Shown here piece by piece: positions 1-11,560 of a stretch of 64,000 nucleotides of DNA (its first letter is position 1; every line of letters begins with the position of its first letter). The DNA lies in assembly GCA_902702965.1 (NCBI GenBank), contig CACRXP010000877.1, positions 142,754 to 206,753 on the forward strand, read 5' to 3'. Below the pieces are notes generated by a model. The model was given only the letters and a program-made list of their open reading frames with translations. It searched no databases and had not been told where the DNA came from. The position numbers and the translations under genes were made by a program. This stretch comes from Spirometra erinaceieuropaei (lineage: Eukaryota; Platyhelminthes; Cestoda; Diphyllobothriidea; Diphyllobothriidae).

Positions 1-695
1 CCGGTTATCCCAGACGGCTGCCGGACTCCACTATGGGCCACGACTTTTTGTTAGTGAGAGAACGACCCGAATTAGCCTGGGACCTTGGTGGTGAGGTGAT
101 GATGTGATGGAGTGAAGTAGGAGAGAGCATACACACTAACTTACGCTAGGGGACTTAGAACTAGAGTGGACAAGCGCACACAGTCATCAGTCAGAGACAA
201 AGTGAGGGCACCACACAAAGTCAAGCACCGTAACACCTAGCTATTAGTAGAGAGTGGCATAGACTGACGGACAGACAATCGCAGCAGGCATCGAGGGTGT
301 CGTTTAGCTATTAACAGACAGACTAGCATATAAAGGGCAGGCAGCAAGCGCAGCGTACGACGCGGAACTTCAACAAACAAAAGGAAGAAACAAAGCAAAC
401 GCACTTACCTGAGGGGAAACTTACCTGGTGGCCTCCTGCGATGGTCCAGGCAGAGCCTCGTCTCGACGATGTCGACGCGAAGATCCATCCGGCCAGCGCA
501 GACCACAGTACCGCGCGTGCAGGTGCACGCACGGATACCCTCACCTGGTTTAGCCCGCCGGTCGAGACGGTTGCCCGGGGTGTGGCCGCTGAGCAGAGCC
601 CAGCTACGTGGAGCCACAGGTGAGAGTTAGGTGCCAGCAAATGGACGGTAGGCGTAGTCTCACCTGCAAGCAAGTGAGCGACCACTACGACCATC
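1..695. other. No recognisable gene
   Basis: I see no convincing coding exon or named repeat in this stretch. Several short open frames overlap on both strands without any family signature. The sequence is moderately GC-rich from about 400 to 700 and contains recurring CTCACCTG-like words, which look like low-complexity or old repeat sequence. Confidence 0.4.
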
Positions 696-697
696 AC

Positions 698-835
698 GTG
701 GACCCACCGCTGACACCCCTACACCCCAGCCACACCCACCCCCGAATTGTGAAACACCTGGGGCTCGATCCCGCGATCTGTTGGTTAGAGGTCCAACGGC
801 TCTAACCACTGATTTGCGGGCTTGTTGACCTGGAT
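698..835 (-). repeat. tRNA-Arg-derived SINE (SINE-1), fragment
   Basis: On the minus strand this contains the tRNA-like head of SINE-1: an A-box region like GTGGCTCAGTGGTTAGAG and a B-box like GGATCGAGCCCC, followed by the conserved tail. It is diverged and truncated. Better copies occur near 11.6, 31.8 and 63.6 kb. It continues directly into the duplicated block that follows. Confidence 0.7.
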
Positions 836-1367
836 CTGCTAATCCTCGAGGTCGGAGATACGAACTTGCTCGTTTGCGACGACGGACGTCTAATAAAACC
901 TAGGCAAGACTGAGGCATGACCATTCCCTACCTCCCGCCCCCTGAAACCAAAACTGACGTTGTTGCTTCTTCCTTTTGAATTGTGGGCTGGGGGACGTCT
1001 GCACTTGGCTATCGTCCTCGGAAATGATAATCTCGATAGCGCGTTCTGAATATTCATCCCCTTTGACTATAGTGATTCAACTGATGGCAACTAGCAGTTT
1101 CTAGTAACTCAAGTCGGGGTAAAGTAATTCCTAAATTCGTAAACATCCCATCTGGCCAATGAAATGCGATTTGGCAAGACTGAAAAATAATCATTCCTTC
1201 GCCTCTGAAACCCATGCTTACAGGGTTGCTACTTACTTTCGTTTGGTAGACAACTGCATTAGGTTAACGACTTCGTAAACAATACGTTAGGTGGTATGTC
1301 CGCCACATTAATTTCCTTGAGAGACAGCGGTTCAACTGACGCTTGACTATCTATCCCGAAAATGTTT
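745..1367 (+). repeat. Direct repeat, copy 1 (second copy 3,100-3,727)
   Basis: This block of about 620 bp is repeated in the same orientation at 3,100-3,727 with modest divergence. Both copies start inside the SINE-1 head and both stop at the same word, CCCGAAAATG, after which the flanks differ. It is also present, inverted, in the right arm of the large inverted repeat (about 27,955-28,560). It has no coding potential that I recognise. A shared right boundary suggests an element end or a segmental duplication junction. Confidence 0.75.
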
Positions 1368-1369
1368 CT

Positions 1370-1700
1370 GCCGTTGTTATAGTTATGAAGGCGTAGACAC
1401 GATCGCTGGAACAAGTACTTTATTAGCCTGACGTTTCGGATTCTCACTCGAATCCATCCTCAGAGACAGAGTCAGATCAGGATAGTGAATTGCCCAGGTG
1501 TTGCGGTATTTATAGGAGGTAGTTGCTAGACCGCTACATGCCTACCACAGTTGGCAGCTCTTGGGTGTGTCAAGGTTCAACCGGCTGGGTGTTGCAGTGT
1601 AAAGTTTCCATGCAGTTGTTATGCGCCTGCATGCCAGTCAAGATTATCAGCTCCCACGCTCATCGCACGTCGCCGAGAGGTTGACTAGGTAGTTTGCAGT
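1370..1700. mobile_element. Penelope-like terminal sequence, fragment
   Basis: This contains the signature CCTGACGTTTCGGATTC, followed by a TCGAATCCATCCTCAGAG-like block. Similar arrangements recur at 23.8-24.9 kb and 36.1-36.35 kb, and related ones at 57.1 and 59.35 kb. Such terminal blocks occur beside GIY-YIG-type Penelope fragments in this window. I infer a Penelope-like terminal repeat; no reading frame remains here. Confidence 0.45.
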
Positions 1701-1903
1701 GGGGAAGACTCGAACCGAGTCGAAACGACCTAATTCTCTCCTCCCTCCCACACCAAATGGCAAGTCGCTTGTAGGTCAGTGGAAGACCAGACTGTGCTTG
1801 GTGCTTGGCGTGGAGCAAAAGGCCTCGTCTACGGAGCGTTCGGGTCTATCGCTGCAGTGCAGCCAATTTTAGTTAGCTGGAAATTAACTAAGAATAAGGA
1901 AGA

Positions 1904-1922
1904 GGAAGAAGAAGAAGAAGAA
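1904..1922. repeat. GAA/GGA microsatellite at outer edge of left arm
   Basis: A short purine tract (GAGGAAGAAGAAGAAG) marks the outer end of the left inverted-repeat arm. The other arm ends in a CTC/TTC tract at 29,590-29,660, the same motif class on the opposite strand. Confidence 0.7.
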
Positions 1923-3039
1923 AGCTGCAAAGGCGTTTGTTAGAATATATTTATTGTTTGTGTGACCATTCCAGCTCCAGAAGCCAGTAGATCTGGTGTG
2001 TCGTCCGCATCCCAGAACCACACAAACGCCCGGTTACTGTCTCAGCAGCGAGAGTTTAAGATGTGTCCTCAGATGACACCATCTCCTCTGTCTGCCTTAA
2101 TCCTTGCTCCCCGGGAGTCCGTTTAAGAATTATTTGGCCAATCAGATCGTCAGCCATGAGTGCCAAGAGCCTTGGATTGTGAAGAACCCTCTTAAAGCAC
2201 CGTATTATTCATCACTTCCAGCTTCCGTCACAAGACCGTCGCGAAAGACAAGGTCGACACACCAGGGTGGAGGCGGGAATCGTGACATACGCCTAAATTG
2301 CTTTACAGTGGTAGTAGATTGACACTACATTTATCGTTATCTCTCCTACTCCCCCTCCTCCACCTGCACCCGGTGTCAAGACAGAGCCAAGAACATAGAT
2401 GTGCACTGAAGTGAGTCACCTGACCGCACGCAGGGGGTGATCACTCAAGTCGTAAAGTTTTTCAAACCGTAGGACCACCGCTAAGATGTCTCCGTTAGCC
2501 TCACCAAGTGCAAACATTTTTTTCTATCGGTGGCAGCCTCCCGCTGTCTAAAACACGACGCTCACACAGCGATGGCATCGGGCCTCGCGGTCGCTTAGGT
2601 GCGTCATGGTAAGGCCTCGGGGGTTCACCCTATCTATGCTGACGGTGAGCTGGATTTTGTCCAAAAGTTTTTTCCAGAGGCTTGCACGCTGCTTTCACAC
2701 CAAAACCTGTCGGGGCATCTACAGCCAAACAGTGGCCGCTCTCTATGTCAGGAAAAAAGCCCAGCATTTTTAATGCTGTTAGCCTGCTTTTTTGGCCTAA
2801 GACGACGACCTTGGACGAGCTCAGCAGCCACTCGCCGACCGTGCTGGCACAGCGTGCGTTTTCATTAACTCGAGCCTTCTAGCAGCTCTGATGGCCATCT
2901 GAGGCGGGGGAGGTGGCGAACATCAACAGACCGCAGTCAGCACTGGCGACCAATCGGACAGACGAAGCAGCATGGCTCATAATCAGAAGCCTCAGAAGAC
3001 GGCTACCGTAGAATAACATTACCGGCAAAGACAGGAGAG

Positions 3040-3180
3040 ACCGGAATGGCCACTTCTGGTTTTTTGGCCGTTGTCAGCCAGTCACACCCAATCCCGAGAT
3101 GTGGAACACCTGGGGGCTAGATCCCACGCTCTGTGGTTAGGGGTTCAACGGCCCTAACCACTGAGCCACGGGCTCGCTGG
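3040..3180 (-). repeat. SINE-1 copy
   Basis: The minus strand reads as SINE-1: a tRNA-like head with the A-box region (TGGCTCAGTGGTTAG), then the CTGGCTGACAACGG and CCAGAAGTGGCCATTCC tail words and a CTTTGCCGGTAATGTTATTC 3' end. The same insertion is present at the mirrored position in the right arm (28,480-28,640), so it predates the inverted duplication. Confidence 0.8.
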
Positions 3181-3727
3181 CCTGGATCTGCCAGTCCTCG
3201 AGGCCGGAGATCCGAACTTGCACCTGTGCGACGATGGACGGCTAATGAAACATAGACAAGACTGAGGCATGACCATTTCACACTTCCCGTCCCCCCCCCC
3301 CTCTCCCGGAATCCAATACTGACATGGTTGCTTCTTCCTTTCGGATTGTGGGGGAGGACGACTGTACTTGGCTATCGTCCTCGGAAATAATAATCTCGAT
3401 AGCACGTTCTGAATATTCATCCCCTTTGACTATAGTGATTCAACTGATGGCAACTAGCAGTTTCTAGTAACTCAAGTCGGGGTAAAGTAATTCCTAAATT
3501 CGTAAACATCCCATCTGACCAATGAAGTGCGATTTGGCAAGACTGAAAAATAATCATTCCTTCGCCTCTGAAACCCATGCTTACAGGGTTGCTACTTACT
3601 TTCGTTTGGTAGACAACTGCATTAGGTTAACGACTTCGTAAACAATACGTTAGGTGGTATGTCCGCCACATTAATTTCCTTGAGAGACAGCGGTTCAACT
3701 GACGCTTGACTATCTATCCCGAAAATG
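3100..3727 (+). repeat. Direct repeat, copy 2
   Basis: Second copy of the block at 745-1,367, same orientation, ending at the same CCCGAAAATG word. It differs from the first copy by scattered substitutions and a C-rich tract at about 3,290-3,303. Confidence 0.75.
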
Positions 3728-3734
3728 ATACATT

Positions 3735-4375
3735 TAGACGTATGTTTACGCTACTTACTTGATTGGAGGCAGCGCGGGCCATAAAGTTGCAGGAAAATGG
3801 GGCGTGGAAACTTTTCCTTAAATGTACAACATAGCCCGCTTTCATTACAAAATTTTATAAACTCTATATGGTATCTTTTTAACGACATGGCGGAATGTGT
3901 GATTTTCATTACGCGGAAGGCATGAACCTCGTAGACTGAAATCGCTAAACGCCAATGCAACGGCTGACCAGACTCAAAATTATTCGGGAACTGGGAAACT
4001 TTTTCAAAACCTAAATATACCTTTTCTTCAAGTATAAACTGTGAAGACAACGTGATTATCTACCAAACAAGTAAAAGAAGGAATACTTTTTTGCGTGTTT
4101 TCTATAAAATATATTTGAATTTATAAGACCATCGGAAATAAATGAAAAAAAAGTGCAAATTAATTAAGGTGACATTTTTACCGAGTGCGCTATTTACGGA
4201 AAGTCGAAGAGAAGTGTATTCAAAAGCCAATCTCCTGGAGGGTACAAAATATTATAGGCTTATATCGCATGATACCCAGTATAAAAACCCACCTAAGTAA
4301 TCCTTCCTAATCAAAAACGCATTTTGGAATTTCAGCCAACTTTTCACGAGATCGGTCACTCTGTACTTACTTGCC
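3735..4375 (-). repeat. Half copy of fold-back family (terminal arm at 4,375)
   Basis: Near 4,330-4,375 the sequence reads TTTCACGAGATCGGTCACT, which is the inward-facing terminal motif of the fold-back family described at 34,238-34,817. Only one terminal half is recognisable. The mirrored half is at 27,283-27,930 in the right arm. The internal part carries frame-broken AT-rich sequence with no coding signature. Confidence 0.55.
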
Positions 4376-5001
4376 GCAGTACAAGAGAACGTGGCAACTT
4401 CATGTGGCAAGATAATGTGGGATTTATTCTATTGGGTAGTAAAATATTTAGTCATAATGATGTATTTTCATAGGGACAGTGTTCAGTACTCTAACGACTC
4501 AGGATTTAGTGGGAAAAGTATAGTTTAAAAACGTGTGCGTTAATTTGGACTGATATTAGTTGGGGTTGATTCTGCTGGTGCCGTTCGTGCAAACATGAAC
4601 AACACTCAACAATGCGTTCAAGGGATGCAGTGCGGTCTGTTGGTTGATTTCAGCAAGACTGCTTACATTACAACCTGACATAAACCTATTTCAATGCGTG
4701 TTCCTTCATCTCCTTAATTGGGGTTTATCATCCTATTTTTATTTCCGTCAAATTCTGCCTCCTTCGAATGCGAGTATATCAAACTACCCGTCAATGTTGA
4801 TTGCCAACCTATCCCCCCCCACCTCCTGCATTGGCCGAACTTGCTACCTAGGCCATATGGCGCTTCTCTTGCCCACTCTGCCAGAATGAGTCAGTCGGAG
4901 GGTCGCCTAGACGCGTTGCCAAGTAAACAGTCTGGCGCATATTTTCCTGCTCTCCAGAACTGTCATTTTCCCCGTCACCGCTGTGCACTCGCGTGCTACG
5001 C

Positions 5002-6329
5002 CTAACTCTCAACACGCACGATCAGGTGCTAAAGCACGTGCTGTAGTTAGGAGTGGCAGTCGAGTACCTTGTCCACGTTTACTGGAAGTAGAAGAGGGTG
5101 GGGGATGGGAAAATAAAGTGAGGACGAAGGGCGTGTAACTTCGCAAAATTTCTTAAAGAGTTGACACAGCACAGCACAACACACAATCACTTATCTATGG
5201 TTAAGAGGGTGTTCACCGATCTGGTTACCGGACACGCTCACCCTGTTATGACTTGGGATAATGAAGCGGGGAATGAACACCAACAGATGACCGTTTAGGT
5301 CGCATTTGTACTCGCACAAACAGGAAACCTAGTCCCCGGAAAAAAATGAACTTGCAAGACGGAAGTCGTCAATGAACACACCCTAGGTCAATTTAAGAAC
5401 TACTCCAACTAAGTAACTTATTTAAAAAACGCCATAATAAAATAGTTCCCTGACGGAGGTCTGAGTACTTGACGTTTATGTAAGGGAGAGTAGAAGCCAA
5501 AATTGGAACATTTAGTCGGCTTTTTAACGTCCCTGGAAAAAAGGAATAATTTTTCTGTTGTAAACGAAAGAACTCACTTTGCTCTTCAAAATTGATCAAT
5601 TTCTGCTATATTTATTTACCTCTAGGCTCTGTTCTACGATTGTAAATTCACAACAGACAGCCTATAAATACCAAGATATTTCTTAAACCGTTAAGCTTCT
5701 GTCTTTTCCGTCTCTAAATCACTCATTAGCCGAAGCTAGACGATGCAGAATGTATCTTGACATTTGCCTGAATAGTTGGCACAGCCACTTGGTGGATGGC
5801 CTTTTGGCGGTTAAGAGCGGAAAAATATTAGAATGATTAGGCAAACGACCGCCTGTAGGCGTTATTATTGAGTTTTAAGGCATGGAAGTAGAAATGTATA
5901 ATTCTGGCTTTTTGGAAATGTGTAAAATATCTGGTTTTTTAAAAATTACACCCTGTTCCCTTTGATTTACGGGAATAGAAATATCAAATTTTAAATGCGA
6001 CACGTTCCGCTTAGTGAAATCATCCGAAAACATGCACAGATGCCTAAACTTCGCCTCGAACTGCTAGCCTAGATTTCCTCTTAAATTTGCAATAATCCTG
6101 ACTAATAAAATTACTTATAGAGAAAGTCTGGCCACAAAAATGACAGATCCCGGAACGGGCTAGGCGAATAAATAAGACTTGCAACATTTGCGACATCCGA
6201 AGTGTACGAAAATCGGTCGTGTAAATTTCTGTCATCCCATTTCATGAGTTAGATCACATACTGTAGATCCGGCGAGGTCGTTCACTTCAGGAACCGTTGG
6301 GGGATGCAACACGAACCAATCAGCACACC
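5002..6329 (+). repeat. Tandem segmental duplication, copy 1
   Basis: The segment starting CCTAACTCTCAACACGCACG is repeated immediately downstream from 6,330. The two copies align along most of their length, with clear differences including small indels near 5,700-5,740 and 7,005-7,030. The right arm contains a single equivalent (about 25,330-26,575, inverted), so the duplication arose in the left arm or was lost from the right. Confidence 0.8.
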
Positions 6330-7505
6330 TAACTCTCAACACACACGATCAGGTGCTAAAGCGCGTGCTCTAGTTAGGATTTGCAGTCGAGTGCCTTGTC
6401 CCCGTTTACTGCAAGTAGAAGAGGGTGGGGATGGGAAAATAAAGTGAGGACGAAGGACGTGTAACTTCGCAAAATTTCTTAAAGAGTTGACACAGCACAG
6501 CACAACACACAATCACTTAACTTAAGGTGAGACGGTGTTCACCGAACTGGATACCGGACACGCTCACCCTGTTACGACTTGGGATAATGAAACGGGGAAT
6601 GAACACCCAGAGATTACTGCTTAGGTCGCATTTGTACTCCCACAAACATGAAACCTAGTCCCTGGAAAAAATGAACTTGCAAAACGAAAGTCGGCAATGA
6701 ACACACCCTAGGTCAATTTAAGAACTTCCCCAAATAAGTGACTTATTTAAAAAACGCCATAATAAAATAGTTCCCTGACGGAGGTCTGAGTACTTTAAAT
6801 CCATGTAAGGGAGAGTTATAAACCAAAATAGGAACATTTGGTCGGCTTTTTAATGTCCCTGGAAAACAGAATAATTATTCTGTTGGAAACGAAAGAACTC
6901 ACTTTTCTCTTCAAAATTGAACAACTTCTGCTATATCTGTTTACCCCTAGACTCTGTTCTACAGACTGATCATACAAATACTTCGATATTAATAAAATCA
7001 CCAATGTTCTGCCTTTTCGTCTCTAAATCAAGCTAGACCATGTAGAACGTATCTTAACGTTTGCCTAAATAGTTGCCACGGCCACTTGGTGGAGGGCCTC
7101 TTCGAGGGTAAGTGCAGAAATATCGGAATGTTTAGACATAAAACTGCCTGTAGGAGTTATTTTTGCGTTCAAGGCACGAAACTAGAGATTTATAAATCTG
7201 GCTATTTTAAATCTACAAAAAACATCTTGTACTTTAAAAATCACCTTCCTGTTTACACCCTGCTCCCTTTGATTTACGGGAATAAAAAAGCAACTTTTAA
7301 ATGCGACAAGTTCCGCTTGGTGAAATCATCCGAAAACAGGCAGGAACGGGTAAACTTGGCCTAGAACAGCTATTTTCATAGGAAACATACCCAATACAAG
7401 TTAGCCTAGGATTCCGCTTAAATTTGCAAACATTCTGACTGGCAAAATTATTCACAGACATAGACTGCACACAAGAATGACAGAATCCGGAAAGAGCTTG
7501 GTGAA
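6330..7505 (+). repeat. Tandem segmental duplication, copy 2
   Basis: Second copy, starting CCTAACTCTCAACACACACG. It loses similarity to copy 1 near 7,505, where a different repeat (GACTCGCAGACATGGCGG) begins. That second repeat also occurs at 9,827-10,030 and, inverted, at about 22,490-22,710. No coding sequence recognised. Confidence 0.8.
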
Positions 7506-7741
7506 TAAATCAAACGGACTCGCAGACATGGCGGTGACCTCTGTAGGTGCGTCATGCAGTGGCAGAATATCGGCGAAGCACGTGACTGGGCTTTCAACTA
7601 GTGCCTGCCCTGTCAAGTATGGTAAAAATAAAAAAAACACACGGAACCATTAATTTACGATCTGTAATCAGATACGTGGAAAGTTAGTCCCATGTGATTT
7701 TGATAATTTCATTTGACTGAATTGTGAAAACTCAGTTGTAG

Positions 7742-8300
7742 TCAAATCGACGTGCCAGTTGGTTTCTCTCACGTGAGCTAGTGGACTGATCAGTCGTCGT
7801 TGCCCATGTGAGTAGCATTCAACTTCGCAGGCGCATCGGTGAGACAATGTTCGAATTTGATCACATGACCTCTTTTCCGTAAGCGTGAACTCTCGGCCCC
7901 GCGTGCTCGCTCGCTCACCCCATTGGTCCTGCCTGGACTGACTAGATCCTTTTACTCAGCGTCTGGTAGGTGGAATGTAGATCTACAGCATGGTTGATTG
8001 TGCCAGTCGAGGACCAACTTTCCAGCATCAGTCCAACCATCTTCTCACTGGCTCGGCTGATCACCCTCGCTTTCTCGAAAGCGAAACGATGGTTCTGCTG
8101 TAGTGTGCGGCCAGAGACCACCGACAACCCATCCTTGCGACTGATTACAAGCTGGTGCTCGTGAAATCTTGTGTCGAGGCATTTGCAAGTCTCACTAACA
8201 TACCTTGCATCACAATCTTGGCATGGTATGCTGTAGACCACCATAGATTTCCTTCGAGTCTAAACTTGGGAGAAGACGTCGTTTTCTGTCGAGTAAGCAA
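7742..8300 (-). pseudogene. Penelope-like element, GIY-YIG endonuclease remnant
   Basis: The minus strand encodes a C-terminal GIY-YIG endonuclease domain of the Penelope retroelement type. Visible motifs are VVYSIPC and, a few residues on, CDARYVSET, which correspond to the GIY...YIG core; the usual glycine is serine in this copy. They are followed by a basic CLDTRFHEHQ segment and LMLESW with the expected glutamate. The frame ends at about 7,942. No reverse transcriptase domain is present upstream on that strand, so the copy is 5'-truncated. The flanking non-coding part (7,742-7,940) is shared with the copy at 12,138-12,570. It is absent from the right inverted-repeat arm, so it inserted after, or was lost since, the duplication. 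Confidence 0.8.
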
Positions 8301-8409
8301 GAGAGTGAATATTTTATGCATGATTTTCATGAAATATATTATAATTTTATTGACGGAAGCTAGACAATGCGGAAAGTGTCTTAACATTTGCAAGTGTGCA
8401 AAATTTTAG

Positions 8410-9780
8410 GCGTCCAAAAATCCATCGTCTCAATTTCTGTCATCCCGTTTCATGAGTTAGGTCACATACTGTAGATCCGGCGAGGTCGTTCAGTTCACGA
8501 ACTGTTGGGGGATGCAACAAGAGCCACTGAGCAACGGAACAAGAAAAAGCGACAATGTCAATGACTGGCCAGAGTGTATATAATACCACCCGAGTTTTTC
8601 TAGCTAGTATGTCTTTTTCCATAGATTTGCTGATTGGCTAAAGTTAGTAAAGCATGAGTTGGTTTGTATAGCGAAAGCAACCTAAGTATGTCGTCCTTCA
8701 GGACTTACACTGTTGACATTTTGACCGGCTCCTTCTCATCACAGATTAATTAAACGTGGATGTCCAAAATTCACTCAGTAAATACATGTAGGGGCGGGAA
8801 TTACAACGGTTGTCTTATGAGGCAGCATTGTTAGTTCGGCCGGTAGAAACGACCGGCTCCACCATCGCGATCTCAATGCGAGGACGTGGTGGCAACTTAT
8901 GCAAGAATTAGTAAAATGAAATTATACTGCGCCACCTTCACTTTCTTGGCCCAAAAAGCCAGGACGACTAGAGGTGCAAGTGGATACGGTGACTGAAAAA
9001 AACTGAAAAAAGCCTCTGCGTGCGCCACACATGGTGTGGCACTTGAATATATGCATGCCAGGCGCGACTCAGGGGTCTAGGGGTTCACGCAAGTGAGAAC
9101 GCCATAAAGGCCGTGCTAAGATTTAGGTATTTCTTCAATCATCCAAGTCATGCCTCTTTGTGTACTATGATAAGTCCAGGCAACTCAGATCTGTTATATT
9201 TAGGGATGCGCCAAACCCTTATGGGGAAATGTTCCCCATGGGCGACCTCATTCTCTCGTCCGTCTCCTTGTCCGATCTGCTCCGCCGACTGGGAATGATC
9301 GTGGACGGCAGGACGTCAGTTGCAGTCCAGAGAGTGCCCTACACGCACACACCAGTGGTTGGAGCCTCACGTAGATCCACAGCGTCCCGAAAAAGCCTAT
9401 GCTGTGAACCAGTTTGATCACTCGATTTTACTCAGCGCAACAGCAGTACAGCAAGTTTAGGTTAGCGGACCAGGAGTCATGCACCACTCCCAGGCCGCAG
9501 AGCTTGGTCACAAACCGACGCGGATTCAAGTCTTAAGTTTTTTCCGATTGGAGGCAGTGTTGACGCTGATTGGTGAAGGACGCGTTTCTGTCTTATTGCT
9601 GTGCGTTAACCTACTAAGCTACTGCCTGCCTGTTGGCAGTTTATAAATATTCCGCAGTTATTCTCCACAGCTGATGGTGGGTTTTAGCACATATACTTAG
9701 ATCAACACTCTGAGCGAGCCCAAAATGCTTTGTTCCGAAGGACTTACTTCATGTTCGTGCGCTAACTTCCAAGGAAATTA
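8410..9780. other. Non-coding arm sequence including unnamed repeats
   Basis: This stretch has its counterpart in the right arm. It carries part of repeat family R4 (GCGTGCCACACATGGTGTGG near 9,030) but no exon or gene that I can support. Two overlapping open frames at 9,113-9,417 have no family signature and their right-arm counterpart is not preserved in frame. Confidence 0.5.
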
Positions 9781-10019
9781 AAAATGACAGCGTGTAAACT
9801 GGAATTCATATTACCAGAAAGAACAGGGACTCGCAGACACGGCGGTGACCTCTGTAGGTGCGTCATGCCGTGGCAGAATATTGACGGAGCACGTGCCTAC
9901 CCTGTCAAGTATGGTAAAAATAAAAAAACACACGGAACCGTCAAATTCCGTCCTGTAATTGGATTAGTGGAAAGTTAGCCCCATGTGGTTTTGATGATTC
10001 ATTTGACTGAATTGTGAAA

Positions 10020-10115
10020 ACTTGGCAGCCTAGATTGGATTTGAAATTACGACAACGCGGTGGAGGCTTTAGTACCGCCACCGCACTAGCCACCTGAGCT
10101 ACGATGCCCAACCCG
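10020..10115 (-). repeat. tRNA-like SINE (SINE-2), left-arm copy
   Basis: The minus strand carries a degenerate tRNA-like head with an A-box-like GTAGCTCAGGTGGCTAG and a B-box-like region ending in AAATCCAATCTAGGC. Counterparts are at 22,390-22,490 (plus) and 57,790-57,885 (minus); the last is the best preserved and looks like tRNA-Ser(GCU). The B-box is degenerate here. Confidence 0.6.
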
Positions 10116-10594
10116 AAACCGTGGGTTTACTCACACTGGGGTCAAGTTACCCGCCCAGCCTACTGCAACATCTGGAATTCACAAAATCTGATACAGTAAG
10201 CCGACTACCCAAGCAGGATTTCATGCACAATCCACCTAGGATCCACCAGATAGCTGCCAGGCGCAATTTGCGGATGGAGGGCTTCGGCAGATTTGGAAAA
10301 TTAATTTGACTAGTTGTTAAAAATTTGACGACGTTGGTGACATGGGCACTCACGACAGCTGGTATAAGGATTTACAAAAGCTACCGCTCTGACTACCAAA
10401 GATTTTATGGACGGATGTGGTTTGGTAGCCCCACCTGAGGTAAACAAACCCCAGCCACCTCTAATACGAAACCGGTGGTAATAGGGTTTTTTGCAGGTGG
10501 GACCGGGGAATGCACAGGCGATGAGATAAAGTAGTTGTGTGCAAAAGAAAAGCTATTGGGAATGTGCGGTTGTACTTTGAATGGGTGAGAAATA

Positions 10595-10692
10595 GTTGCG
10601 CTAACCCCTATCCCCAACCCCTAACTCTAACCCCCAACCATAGCCCCCAATCCTAACTCCTAACCCTAAGCCTTAACCCCAACCCCAACAGT
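10595..10692. repeat. Interstitial telomere-like tract (CCCTAA-type)
   Basis: About 100 bp of imperfect C(2-5)TAA(C) repeats such as CCCCTAACTCTAACCCCCAACC. The relation to TTAGGG, the usual flatworm telomere motif, is clear but the tract is degenerate. The inverted counterpart lies at 21,783-21,905 in the other arm. Confidence 0.75.
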
Positions 10693-10789
10693 ATTGTGTC
10701 CATAGAGTGGGACTGCAAAACCACATCTTACCGATTTTATTTATGTCTTGTAGTGTGATCACCTGTTATGTCCCTAGCAGTGGCTGACG

Positions 10790-11245
10790 GGGATAAGCAA
10801 CTCGTCTACGCGTGCCACACACGTCCGGTCCGCTCGAAAATGACCAGGGTCTCACAAATCACGACAGGGACCGGCCGGATTCCAACCAAATGCGAATGTC
10901 ATAGAGACCGCATTAACAAGGAGGCATTGTTGTCTGACCTTGCGTCCTGAGGGGATGATGGAGTTAGCTCATCATTTGGCAGCCTACCAGCCCACGGTTT
11001 TTCACCCAGCATGAAGGTTTTAAAGCATATCGGGTTGTTCATAGGGAGGAATATGCGTCAGGTGCCGTGGAGACACAGCCCCCAGAGTATACCTGTCTCT
11101 CTCTCTTCCCTCTCTCAGGCACCAATCCAATGCCCGAGCCGGTCAATTATCTGACGTGGGGAGCGGGCACAGTTGGCCGACAGAGATGGACAGCCCGTCT
11201 GTGCGTTCCACACACGGTCCGGCACAGCACGGTAGGATTTCATAC
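10790..11245 (+). repeat. Unnamed dispersed repeat R4
   Basis: A repeat marked by GCGTGCCACACACG, then CATAGAGACCGCATTAACAA, then TTTTTCACCCAGCATGAAGG and a CTCTCTCTC tract followed by a second GTTCCACACACGG word. Similar arrangements occur at 14,040-14,420, 14,640-14,870, 21,440-21,650 (inverted), 22,950-23,540 (inverted) and 38,670-38,840 (inverted). No coding potential. The inner end of the large inverted repeat falls inside this family. Confidence 0.6.
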
Positions 11246-11269
11246 AACGACGGTAAGCTGCTCCGATCT

Positions 11270-11560
11270 CGCAAGATTTAGAACTCGGCGTCAGCCAGTC
11301 GTACCCAACCCGAATTGTGGAACATCTGGGACTTGATCCCGTGGCCTGCTTGTTAGAAGTCCAACGCCTCTAACCACTGAGCCACGGGCACGTTGTCTTG
11401 TCGGTTTCGATCTTTCTTACGGAAATTACTCGTTCCGTTGTGCCTTAGTGCTCTTTCTCGAGCCCTACCAGCAGCCGCGCAGCGGTGCGTAATATAGGCA
11501 AAATTGTATTACTGACAAAGTCAAGGGAGACTGGAATGGCCGTTTCTAGCTTATTAGCTC
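11270..11560 (-). repeat. SINE-1 copy
   Basis: On the minus strand: a GCTCGAGAAAGAGCACTAAGG leader, then a tRNA-like head (CGTGGCTCAGTGGTTAGAGG) and B-box. It lies head-to-head-like against the plus-strand copy that follows, and a related leader hairpin is present at the junction. Confidence 0.75.

Larger units (their letters stand above)
1925..11036 (+). repeat. Left arm of very long inverted repeat
   Basis: This region matches the reverse complement of 21,433-29,640 nearly end to end. Anchor pairs include 1,945-2,340 with about 29,240-29,640, 2,990-3,727 with about 27,955-28,680, 4,650-5,005 with about 26,565-26,930, 8,410-8,700 with about 25,030-25,345, 8,820-9,640 with about 22,890-23,700, and 10,400-11,036 with about 21,433-22,100. 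The arms differ by substitutions and indels. Shared insertions (SINE-1 near 3.1 kb, SINE-2 near 10.05 kb, telomere-like tract near 10.65 kb) predate the duplication. The Penelope fragment at 7.74-8.4 kb and the second copy of the 5.0-6.3 kb block are private to this arm. No intact gene is visible. Confidence 0.85.

Noticed and set aside
4644..5005. Open frames partly preserved in both inverted-repeat arms (4,718-5,005 and 26,567-26,902)
   Set aside because: The peptides are similar because the arms are homologous. They differ by an in-frame insertion, have no recognised domain and no splice context, so I do not call a gene, though a weak conserved ORF cannot be excluded.
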